64,000 bases of DNA, from contig LJZR01000005.1 of NCBI GenBank assembly GCA_001314865.1, forward strand, positions 1-64,000, in the 5' to 3' direction. Both the position numbers and the translations under genes were made by a program. Source of the DNA: Phormidesmis priestleyi Ana (GTDB lineage: Bacteria; Cyanobacteriota; Cyanobacteriia; Phormidesmidales; Phormidesmidaceae). Numbering within the stretch: the first letter of the stretch is position 1; each line of letters starts with the position of its first letter. Below are positions 1-8,576 of this stretch, piece by piece. The notes beneath the pieces are model-generated. The model was not told where the DNA came from. It saw only the letters and a program-made list of their open reading frames with translations, and ran no database searches.

Positions 1-132
1 AAGTTGGGCTTTCTTGGTTTCAACTATTAACCATGCGTTATGCCATCTAGCCCAGCTCTGAACCGTGATTCACGCTCCCATCTGACGGAACCAGTGCCCT
101 AATGAGAGGTTCCCGTAGTATCAAAGGTAAGA

Positions 133-1458
133 TTAAATCTGGGGCATTAAGGCCGCTTTGCGGCGCAAAAATGTAATGACTGTTTCTTCGCGCGAAATAA
201 TGGTGACCCGACCTTCCACCCCAGGTTGCAACGTACATTCTGTGTTACCGGTCGTTGAGGCTAACGTGGGAACTTTGGCTTGAATCAGGACACTATAAAA
301 GGACTTGTTTGCAGCGGTTGCCGTTCTCGTTTGTATCGCAGGTTGCTGGGTTACCGTATCAGGAGAGATGGCTGAAACCTTTCCAGGTAGCGTCCCATAT
401 TGTGAGAATGGACAAGCGGACACATGCATCTGAGCTGGCATGCCAATATCTATTTTATTGATTTCTTGTACAGGTATCATGGCTTTAATGTGAATGGCAG
501 TTTCTGCCGGAATGACTTTTGCAATTGTTTCTCCAGCGGTGAGGACTTGGCCAATATTGCGTACACTCAATTCATAAAGGACGCCGTCAATGGGCGATCG
601 CACGACTGAATTTTCCAAACTTAGCATCACCTGAGCTATTTCCTGCTCCGTATTTTGTAGCTGCTCTTGAATGTTTAAAGCTTGCTGCGCTAGCTCTTGG
701 CGAGACTGCTGCAATCGAGCTAGGGTAGCCACGCCGCTGGCCTGAGCTTGGGCAATTTTTTGCTGGGCAGCGCTCACATCCCCGCTAGAAGGATTTAATG
801 CAGATTCTAACCGGGCTGTTCGAGCTTGGGCTGTCTTTAAAGCAGCCTCTTTGCCAGCAAGCTGTAGACGCGATACTGCGCCCGAATCAACTAGCTGACT
901 GTAGCTTTGAACTTCTTGAGCTGCTAGCTCTACTTGGGCTCGGGCTTCTAAAACGTCAGATTGAGCGGCAACTGTTCGATCCTGCTGAGATCGGCGGATC
1001 TGTTCAAAATCTGCGGCAGAAGCAGCGACGGTACGCTGAGCTTGATCTGCCTCAGCAGTAATTTGCCGATCCATTGTCGCCATTTGAACCTTGAGCTGTT
1101 CGAGTTTGAGCTGACCCTGGTCAAAGTTAGCCAATAGCTGTGCAGCTTTCGCATCCAAGCTGGATGTATCTAAGTAGGCAATGACGCTCCCTTTTGTAAC
1201 AGTCTCATTCTCAGCGGCTGCAATTTTAACAACAGTGCCTGGCAAAATGCTCTGAACTAAACGAGATTCTCCAATGGGCCTGATAATAGCAGGTGCATTG
1301 ACGGTCGTGCGATATTTTACGAAAAACGAAGCAACGATCGCCCCACCCAACACAAATACAACGAACCAACTGCCTATCGTCACCCACCAGTTGACTGGCG
1401 GTAAAAAATCGTCGGTTCCAATAGGTTCTAAAGAGCTATTGATAAAAGGGTTGGCCAT
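133..1458 (-). CDS. HlyD-family secretion (membrane fusion/periplasmic adaptor) protein
   Basis: 441-aa ORF: N-terminal TM segment, lipoyl-like half-motifs (VQSILPGTVVKIAAAENETVTKGSVIAYLDT ... SPIDGVLYELSVRNIGQVLTAGETIAKVIP) around a long coiled coil; directly downstream of the ABC exporter on the same strand. Confidence 0.9.
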   Translation of the reverse strand: MANPFINSSLEPIGTDDFLPPVNWWVTIGSWFVVFVLGGAIVASFFVKYRTTVNAPAIIRPIGESRLVQSILPGTVVKIAAAENETVTKGSVIAYLDTSSLDAKAAQLLANFDQGQLKLEQLKVQMATMDRQITAEADQAQRTVAASAADFEQIRRSQQDRTVAAQSDVLEARAQVELAAQEVQSYSQLVDSGAVSRLQLAGKEAALKTAQARTARLESALNPSSGDVSAAQQKIAQAQASGVATLARLQQSRQELAQQALNIQEQLQNTEQEIAQVMLSLENSVVRSPIDGVLYELSVRNIGQVLTAGETIAKVIPAETAIHIKAMIPVQEINKIDIGMPAQMHVSACPFSQYGTLPGKVSAISPDTVTQQPAIQTRTATAANKSFYSVLIQAKVPTLASTTGNTECTLQPGVEGRVTIISREETVITFLRRKAALMPQI

Positions 1459-1535
1459 GACAAAAACTATTAGAAGGCTACTCGCAAATAAAAGGAGAAA
1501 AGAGAAGCAGACAGCAGACGGTTATCCCAGCATAG

Positions 1536-3869
1536 TTAAGTCTTCATATATTCTTCAGATTCTGTAGAAGAGACAGCATCTTTGACTGTATCTAAGCCAG
1601 ACGATAGAGTAACACCATAAATAAAGTTGAGGTGGTCACCTTTTTGATTCGCTAATTCCCCTGTTGCACCTTCAATAGTGACCTGGCCTTCTTCTATCAT
1701 CACAATCCAATGAGCTAGGCGGATAACACTAGGGCGATGGCTAATGATGATGGTTGTTTTACCTCGTCGATGGTAGAGCAAATCTCTAAGCACTTCCGAT
1801 TCACTTACCGGGTCTAACCCAGAAGTAGATTCATCTAAAATAAGGATCGGAGGATCAACGACAAGCGCACGGGCGATCGCCAACCGTTGTCTTTGACCCC
1901 CTGAAATATTTGAGCCAAATTCACCCAAAACAGTGCGGTACTTATCCGGTAAGTTACTAATAAATTCATCAGCTTGTGCAATTTGGCATGCTTTGACAAT
2001 TGTCTCAAATGTAGCGGTCGGAGATCCTAACTTGAAGTTCTCTAAAATGGAACGGCTCCAAAAATGGGGCTCTTGGGGTACCAATACCACTTGCCGACGC
2101 AAACTTTCAATCGCTAAATCTTGTAGATTGTAACTACCAATGCGTACCGTCCCTGATTGATAGGGATGCAGCCCAGCAATGATTTTTGCTAACGTGCTTT
2201 TTCCGCAGCCGGATCGACCGACCATCGCTGTTACTTTCCCGCCTGGAATCACTAACGAAAAATCTTGTAAAAGATTCACTCGCCCTGGATAAAAAAACTG
2301 TAGACCTTGACAGGAAATGTTGGCATGAGGAGATAGATCAACAAATGCCTTGTGGATATTGTCTACTGATTCTTCCGTGGCATCAATGACTTCGCCAAAC
2401 CGTTGAACAGCGGCTTGGGCGCGTGCAAATTCATCGACAAAACCAATCACAAAGCCAATCAAGCCTACAAAGTTAGCATTCATACCGTTGAATGCCAACA
2501 TCTGACCGATACTCAAATGCCCATTTATGACCAGCGTGCTGCCATACCAAAGCAGCAAAATACTGCCAAGACTAGAAGTTACACTGGAAAAGCGATTGTT
2601 AGCAATTCCCAGCTGAGTTGTCCGATATTCCTCGTTTGCTAAGCGACCATAACGGCTTTGTAATTCATCCCAAATTTGAGACTCTGCATTAGTGGTTTTA
2701 AAGGTGAGTGCCCCTTTAAAGGTCTCAACTAATATCCCTTGGTTTTCGGCATCAAGTTCGAGGACTCTGCGCGATCGCCGCCGCAGCATCGGGACAAATA
2801 ACATCGTGATTAGAGTCATTACCCCCGCCACGCCCACCGAGAGTAACGTTAGGCTGGGGCTATAAAACACCATCAAGCAAAAGGAAACAACCGATGTAAA
2901 AAAGCGACTAGGCAGCTCAATTACAACGTCAGAAATCAGATTATTGATGCGTGAGACATCTTCCAACCGGCTAACAATTTCACCACTACGTCGAGTTTCA
3001 AAATATGACAACGGCAGCCGCAATAGCTTACTGCCAAACTCCAGTGTCATCCCGAGCTCTATCCGCTGAGCAAAATTGGCAACCAAATTGTGCTCCACTA
3101 ACTTGAGCACATTGTTAATAACCGCCAGAATAGCCACCGCAATGGAAACAGTGGCAAGCAAATTCGTGTCTCCACGCACCAACACATCATCAGTGAGGAT
3201 TTGAATTAAAAACGGATTTGCCAAAGAAAGCAGTCCGATAATTTGCGCATACAAAGAGGCCTGAATAATGCTATTGCGGTGAGGCCACACCCGGCTCAAA
3301 AAACGAGAAAATCCCTTAGGACGATCACTCTCTTGGGCATAAAATGCTTCTGCATCAGGAACTAGCAGCAGAATTGTTCCATTTTGCCACCCTTTAGTCA
3401 GCTTTTCTTTATTGAGGTAGCGCACCCCCAAGGCCGGGTCAGCCACAACATAGCGATTACGCTGCTTACCATAAAGCACCACCCAGTGCGTCCCTTTCCA
3501 ATGAATAATCGCAGGCAAAGGAATTTTGCCTAGATTGTCCAATACATTTGCCGCTGTCTTTCCTGAACGGGCATGAAGCCCTAAGCTCTCAGCACCTCGT
3601 CGCAACCCCAGCAAGGTAGTCCCCAACTGTCCCGTCCCGACAGCTTCTCGCACTCGCGTAATCGTAAAAGTTCGTCCATGATATTTGGAGACCATCGCTA
3701 TACAAGCTGCCCCGCAGTCTTCTTCGCTATTTTGTTGGACAAATGGATACTTCATTTGAAACGGGGCTTGGAGTAGGCAAAAATAATCTAGTAGGTCATT
3801 TTTGATGTGTTTAGGAATGTCATAAGAGACGTCTGAACTATGACGAAGTTTCTGCCAAATGCTTGGCAC
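1536..3869 (-). CDS. C39 peptidase-domain-containing ABC transporter (bacteriocin/RiPP leader peptidase and exporter)
   Basis: 777-aa ORF: C39 motif QQNSEEDCGAACIAMVSKYHG with catalytic Cys, later HWVVL (His) and VADPALG (Asp); six-TM ABC region; Walker A GRSGCGKST, signature SGGQRQRLAIARAL, Walker B ILILDEST. Start may be internal (MKYPFVQQ...). Confidence 0.93.
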   Translation of the reverse strand: MPSIWQKLRHSSDVSYDIPKHIKNDLLDYFCLLQAPFQMKYPFVQQNSEEDCGAACIAMVSKYHGRTFTITRVREAVGTGQLGTTLLGLRRGAESLGLHARSGKTAANVLDNLGKIPLPAIIHWKGTHWVVLYGKQRNRYVVADPALGVRYLNKEKLTKGWQNGTILLLVPDAEAFYAQESDRPKGFSRFLSRVWPHRNSIIQASLYAQIIGLLSLANPFLIQILTDDVLVRGDTNLLATVSIAVAILAVINNVLKLVEHNLVANFAQRIELGMTLEFGSKLLRLPLSYFETRRSGEIVSRLEDVSRINNLISDVVIELPSRFFTSVVSFCLMVFYSPSLTLLSVGVAGVMTLITMLFVPMLRRRSRRVLELDAENQGILVETFKGALTFKTTNAESQIWDELQSRYGRLANEEYRTTQLGIANNRFSSVTSSLGSILLLWYGSTLVINGHLSIGQMLAFNGMNANFVGLIGFVIGFVDEFARAQAAVQRFGEVIDATEESVDNIHKAFVDLSPHANISCQGLQFFYPGRVNLLQDFSLVIPGGKVTAMVGRSGCGKSTLAKIIAGLHPYQSGTVRIGSYNLQDLAIESLRRQVVLVPQEPHFWSRSILENFKLGSPTATFETIVKACQIAQADEFISNLPDKYRTVLGEFGSNISGGQRQRLAIARALVVDPPILILDESTSGLDPVSESEVLRDLLYHRRGKTTIIISHRPSVIRLAHWIVMIEEGQVTIEGATGELANQKGDHLNFIYGVTLSSGLDTVKDAVSSTESEEYMKT

Positions 3870-3987
3870 TAACTTGATTTTAAGCGTTCAGGAATATATG
3901 TCTGATAAAAATCACGGTAATAACAAGATTTATTTCTATGGGCACGGCACTGCTGAATCATTACATCTGAGCCACCATGCCAGTCAG

Positions 3988-5283
3988 TTATTGAATTGCG
4001 GTTTCCTTAGATATTTTCACTTCAGGGATAAGACAATGGTAAGGATGCTCCCATGAGATTTGTGCCTGTGCAAACCGAACCTGCATCGCTAGTAAATTTT
4101 CTTCAGCCGAAGGCGAATCTAGAGCATTCAAGCATGAAGACTGAAAGCTATACCAGCTTTGCACAAGCGCTTCTGCGACTAAATGAGATCGGCTCAAATC
4201 AGCAGAGCTATCAGACCACCGAGTAACTCCTCCTTTCACAACATCAGCAACGCTGATGCCAGCATCCGGATACAGTGATTGGGCAAATACAGGCCAATCC
4301 GTCCTCAGCATCGGGGTTGTTACATCAGATTGAGCACAGGTCTCTCGAATTTTGTGGAGTAGCGGCATCACTTGTCCAAGGGCTGTCTTTTCTATTTGCA
4401 GAACCACGGCCTCTGGGCCTTGGTATCCTTCGGGGCCATAAGGTACTTGCAATGTGTAAGGTATGGCATCCTCACCATTGAGTGCTGTGGTTAGCGTTTC
4501 CATAATCACAGGCAGTGCAGCGATCTCAGCCGAAAAATAGATCTCTGTTGCTTGAACCAACTCGCTGACAGGGCCACAATCACCAATGGCAACATACACA
4601 CCCGGTTCAAATTGATAGCTAGGTAGTCGAATAGAAATCGCTGCATCAGTCTGATTTTCTAACCGATCGGCTTGTGCATCAACGCTCAAATTGTTTGTAA
4701 AATTGTTTGTAAAATTAATTGTCTGCTGCTCGGGTTTAAGATGGTTTAAGCGATTAACATGCACGATTACACCGTACTTTTCTACAGCTAGTGTGCCATC
4801 AGATTCTTCGCCCAGCAGTTGCCAACCAGGATCAAAATAGCCGTTCCCTTTGTTGTATAGAGAAAACTGTTCTAGTAGCCCTAAATGAAGACCTCCACCA
4901 ATTCGCTCGTTCGTCAATTTCGGAATGGGATTGGATCCATTAGTGAAATTCTCATTAGCAGCATTCATAGCAAGCTCAACACACTGCTCTGACAGACAAA
5001 AAGTTTCGTACAAAAAGGATTTTAATCGTAGCTGCAAATACGATCTTGCAAACGATTCTGGCATCTGAGAAAACTCTCTAGAAACCATATCATCGGGTTC
5101 CCATTGATCACGGTTCGGCGCAATTAGTGTCAGCCCCCTCTCGTTTAGAACAATCTTTACTTTAGCCATTTCTGCTAAAAGAGACTGGCAATAAAGCCGT
5201 TGCTGCTCAGAAAAATCAGGGTCATTCAAGTTTCCTGATGCTCTAGCTTTATCGTCAGCAGCAGGATGTATCGACACTATCAT
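3988..5283 (-). CDS. HopA1-family (T3SS effector HopA1-like) protein, putative RiPP phospho-Ser/Thr lyase
   Basis: 431-aa ORF with HopA1-like features (GGLHLGLLEQFSLYNKGNGYFDPGWQLLGEESDGTLAVEKYGVIVHVNR ... FEPGVYVAIGDCGP); ATGA overlap with upstream phosphotransferase and followed by C39 ABC transporter. Confidence 0.75.
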   Translation of the reverse strand: MIVSIHPAADDKARASGNLNDPDFSEQQRLYCQSLLAEMAKVKIVLNERGLTLIAPNRDQWEPDDMVSREFSQMPESFARSYLQLRLKSFLYETFCLSEQCVELAMNAANENFTNGSNPIPKLTNERIGGGLHLGLLEQFSLYNKGNGYFDPGWQLLGEESDGTLAVEKYGVIVHVNRLNHLKPEQQTINFTNNFTNNLSVDAQADRLENQTDAAISIRLPSYQFEPGVYVAIGDCGPVSELVQATEIYFSAEIAALPVIMETLTTALNGEDAIPYTLQVPYGPEGYQGPEAVVLQIEKTALGQVMPLLHKIRETCAQSDVTTPMLRTDWPVFAQSLYPDAGISVADVVKGGVTRWSDSSADLSRSHLVAEALVQSWYSFQSSCLNALDSPSAEENLLAMQVRFAQAQISWEHPYHCLIPEVKISKETAIQ

Positions 5284-6596
5284 TGATTGACTTCCTGCAT
5301 AATAGTGTTGCGCTGTGCAATCCCATTTACCGCTGACTCTATCTCCACCTTAGACTGGCCAACTACCGTTGATAGTGATGATTCAGGCTGACACAGTAGC
5401 GATTTAGCCACTTGCAACATTGCCATTTCCGCATTGCCTAAAGAATACTTGTGAGCAATGTAAAGCTGCACCTGACGAATTAACCCTAGCCCAGCAAATT
5501 GAATAAGTTGAGTCAGAAAATTAGGCCGGTAAGACAAAATCTCTGGAAACTGTTTGATATAACTCTTTATTAGGGCCTCAATGCTTGGCTGCACGGCCGA
5601 TAGGGGTACTCTCGCTTTACTCAGAGTCGTATTTAAGTCTAAGTTGGCACTGACCGGCAGGCTTGTCAGCCATAGCTTTAGGTAATTAGAGATCAGTTCA
5701 CCTAAGTCGTATGCTGGATCACCCCATGTCCACTTTTCCCAATCAATTACATTCACTGTAACTTGAGGCTGATGTATTGTAAAACTAGCGGCATCCCGCA
5801 GCAAAAAATTCGCAAAGCGGGGATCTCTATGCACAACGCAGCAAGGATCAAAAGATTGGTTAATAGCTTCAATGGCGCTGCCAATAGCAGGATAGCGCTG
5901 ATAAAACCGAAAAAATTTAAGGGCATCTGTTGGGATGACACAAAACGTCTCTGGAGTAAGCCTTCGTAGGCCTAAAAGAAAATCAGGCAACAGATGCTTT
6001 TCAGGATTTTCTGCATCCTCGGCTCGATAGCACTCTAGAACAAAATCTTTACACTCAGAGTTTTGAAATGTGCTGCTATGTAACTCAGCAAAGTTTCCTC
6101 CTAGGGCAGTCGCAACTGTTAAAGGCAAAATCCCATCGACAGTCTGACAACGACTCGTAGCATCTGTTTCAGATTTTTTTTTCTGAAACCTATTTTCCTG
6201 ATTGGTTAACGCATTGTCACAGAAGTCGTCATAAAAATCGCTCAAGTCACAAACATCACTCAAAAAAGGGAAAACAAGAATTGAGTTGTCTGCGTCAAAA
6301 TGCAGTGGGGAAACGATTCGCGATCGCATATCTGCCAACGCCGAGATTTTTTCTAGCAGCTGATAAAAAGACCATTCATGAAATATCTCACCTGAGGCTT
6401 CGCCATCAATGTCATGGGGTTCTTGTTTAATGAGTAAACTGCTATTGTCACTGCTTATCTTCAGAGTAAAGTTTTTACCTGCCTGAGGCTGTAAGCCGTC
6501 ACACACTTGGTCTTTAGAATATAGTCCAGTTTGAACTAGGTACGCAAAAACATTTTCAGAATCCAACAAAAAAGCCATATTATGTCGGCCAATCAA
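5280..6596 (-). CDS. APH-like phosphotransferase (putative RiPP Ser/Thr kinase partner of HopA1-like lyase)
   Basis: 438-aa ORF with APH/protein-kinase-like motifs VVHRDPRFANFLLRDA and VNVIDWEKWTWGDPAYDLGELI; translationally coupled (4-bp overlap) to the HopA1-like gene. Confidence 0.82.
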   Translation of the reverse strand: MIGRHNMAFLLDSENVFAYLVQTGLYSKDQVCDGLQPQAGKNFTLKISSDNSSLLIKQEPHDIDGEASGEIFHEWSFYQLLEKISALADMRSRIVSPLHFDADNSILVFPFLSDVCDLSDFYDDFCDNALTNQENRFQKKKSETDATSRCQTVDGILPLTVATALGGNFAELHSSTFQNSECKDFVLECYRAEDAENPEKHLLPDFLLGLRRLTPETFCVIPTDALKFFRFYQRYPAIGSAIEAINQSFDPCCVVHRDPRFANFLLRDAASFTIHQPQVTVNVIDWEKWTWGDPAYDLGELISNYLKLWLTSLPVSANLDLNTTLSKARVPLSAVQPSIEALIKSYIKQFPEILSYRPNFLTQLIQFAGLGLIRQVQLYIAHKYSLGNAEMAMLQVAKSLLCQPESSLSTVVGQSKVEIESAVNGIAQRNTIMQEVNQ

Positions 6597-6775
6597 AAAA
6601 GAGCTTTAGTCAAAATCTGTTAAAACAGCAACCCGTATAAAACGGCCTGCCAAAAAGACGAATGTGATATTCGCGACGCGACAATCGAAAAAGATTTTGA
6701 TAGAATTTAGAAGCTGCTCTGAGGCTATGTGCCGTAACCCCAGAGCAATTGTGTTAGTGAAACCTAACAAAGCGA

Positions 6776-6847
6776 CTGATAAACTGAAAAGGCTGAGTCA
6801 AGATTGCCCGTTAAGGGGCCACCTGACTTATCCTTTTTAGTTTTCAG
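6776..6847 (-). promoter_or_regulatory. Large imperfect hairpin just downstream of the precursor stop codon (attenuator, processing or stability element)
   Basis: Inverted repeat ctgataaactgaaaaggctgagtcaag...(inner gcccgttaaggggc)...ctgacttatcctttttagttttcag, lying between the precursor (stop at 6852-6854) and the phosphotransferase gene. Confidence 0.55.
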
Positions 6848-6851
6848 CTGT

Positions 6852-7064
6852 TTAACAATGGTATAGGAACCGTACAGACTTGAACTTTTTAAAGCGAGAC
6901 TTGCTAGAACTAGACTTTTTGAACTTTTTAAAGCGAGACTTGCTAGAACTAGACTTTTTCCTTTTCTTGCTGCCACCAGCAAGAAAAGCTTCATCTGCTG
7001 CGGAAAGCTCAGTTAAAAAGCCTTCGCAATCATCAAACAAAGCGATACCTTGATCGTCAATCAT
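6852..7064 (-). CDS. Candidate RiPP precursor peptide, double-Gly leader with Ser/Lys-rich repeated core
   Basis: MIDDQGIALFDDCEGFLTELSAADEAFLAGG/SKKRKKSSSSKSRFKKFKKSSSSKSRFKKFKSVRFLYHC. The ATG at 7064 has a GGAG Shine-Dalgarno (ttggagaaaactaaaaATG), better than the ORF-track start at 7097. ELSxxDExxLAGG resembles leaders cleaved by C39 peptidases. Confidence 0.8.
   Translation of the reverse strand: MIDDQGIALFDDCEGFLTELSAADEAFLAGGSKKRKKSSSSKSRFKKFKKSSSSKSRFKKFKSVRFLYHC
6882..6959 (-). repeat. Perfect 2 x 39-bp tandem duplication within the precursor core (encodes KKSSSSKSRFKKF twice)
   Basis: gaactttttaaagcgagacttgctagaactagacttttt at 6882-6920 and identically at 6921-6959. Confidence 0.97.
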
Positions 7065-8293
7065 TTTTAGTTTTCTCCAAGTTAAGAGAGAGGACATTTA
7101 GATATTAGAGAGCAGTAACTTTTTTTGAAAAGAAAATACTCTCTATTTCTATGTTTATTTATTTTTCATATGTTGTCAACCCTGCCGTTTATAATGTTTT
7201 TTGCAATGTAGGGAACTTCAAAAAAGCTATTTCGTCCTTTAAGAATTGCATTGATTTGACTCGACAATTTGTAGTGATTCAAAACTCAATAACACTGACA
7301 TATATCTACCTGTAAATCATCTATGTAGCCATCTGAAAAATTTATTTCTCAGATTCATCTTTTGCTGCTCAAAGCACCTTCAAAAATGTCTAAAAATTCA
7401 AATCCAACCCATAAACAATATATCTGTATTGCTCTTACAATAGGCATTTAGCCTTTTATTTCTGATCAGAAAACTTGTCTTTCAAGAAGCCTAAAATTAT
7501 TTCTATAAATTCGATAGCTCGTCGTTTTACACATAGAGTATGACAAGCAAAATTTTTCAGCGAAAACATACGAAAATTTATATTTTCACTGCATTATTAA
7601 TGACGAAGTTATAGGGTCTGTCTAAATTAACCGGAATTGCTATGAACTCAGTTTTTTTGAAATGATTGTTTCTGATCACTATGCAATCTAAACAGGCAAC
7701 TAAGACTTTATTTAGAGTTGAATTGAGCTAAAGAAATTTATTAACAGCTGTATTGGTTCACTCAAAATAAACATCTTTAGCCCTAAAAGACCAAAATACT
7801 GTTTTAAGAACCTTAGAACTCTGCTTTCAGCTGTTGGGATATGGCACCTAAAACAGATTGAACGGCCTGATTCTCAGCCAATATTTTTATTCCCCTACTG
7901 TTTAGATACGTCTATCGAAAAACATTATTTCACACTGGAATTTTAAGACAATTACTAAAAGATCATACTTTAACGTACTGACATCTAAGTATAATTTATG
8001 ACTATAGACTTTAAACTAAGGCTTTAAAAACTCTTAACCCTTTCTTAATAAAGAAAAGATTTGGCAATCTGCGAATGCATATGTCTATCTGATCGCACCT
8101 TTTTCCTTGATGTATGGGATTTCTGACGCATCTCTCTACCTGTTATTTAAGAGTATTGAGGCCCCTTGTCTTAAACTGTTAGATCGATGCAATCAAAATG
8201 TAATGGAAAAGTAATTAAAAGTGAGTTGTATAGAAGACAAAATCCTCTAGGAGATAACGCGCCGTGTATTAGAAGCAGTTTATGAACCCAGAA

Positions 8294-8497
8294 TTATTTC
8301 ATTCTAAAGAGAGATTTGAGGAAATCGAGGCCCTGACCAGCTTTGCGCTGAGCCTGAGCCATATTATTGAAGCCGTGGTCTCGATACAAATTGAGGGCTA
8401 GATTACGGGCCGATGCAAAGTTGTTGGGTAGCGGTTGCACCCGAATTCTGGAAGCATCTTTGCCTTGTGTCACATCGCGGACATAATGAACCTTATG
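8294..8497 (-). pseudogene. ISAs1-like transposase C-terminal fragment
   Basis: HKVHYVRDVTQGKDASRIRVQPLPNNFASARNLALNLYRDHGFNNMAQAQRKAG resembles the ISAs1 C-terminus (hWVRDVTxxEDxSRIRxGxxPxNxAxxRNLALNLLR); N-terminal part absent. Confidence 0.6.
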
Positions 8498-8576
8498 TCT
8501 TGGTGCGCGTTCCCTACCGCCGCAAAGCGACGCGGGGTCGCACCGCTTCTCCACATGCCAATACTCTCGGTAAGAT

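Noticed and set aside
6764-6994. 76-aa minus-strand ORF (MKLFLLVAARKGKSLVLASLALKSS...) overlapping the precursor
   Set aside because: Alternative frame of the same 39-bp repeat; no Shine-Dalgarno or GG leader. The 6852-7064 frame has an RBS and leader features.
8222-8265. Plus-strand peptide RRVLEAVYEPRI, reminiscent of a group II intron reverse-transcriptase segment
   Set aside because: Only about 12 residues and no flanking RT motifs or intron domain V seen; too short to support.
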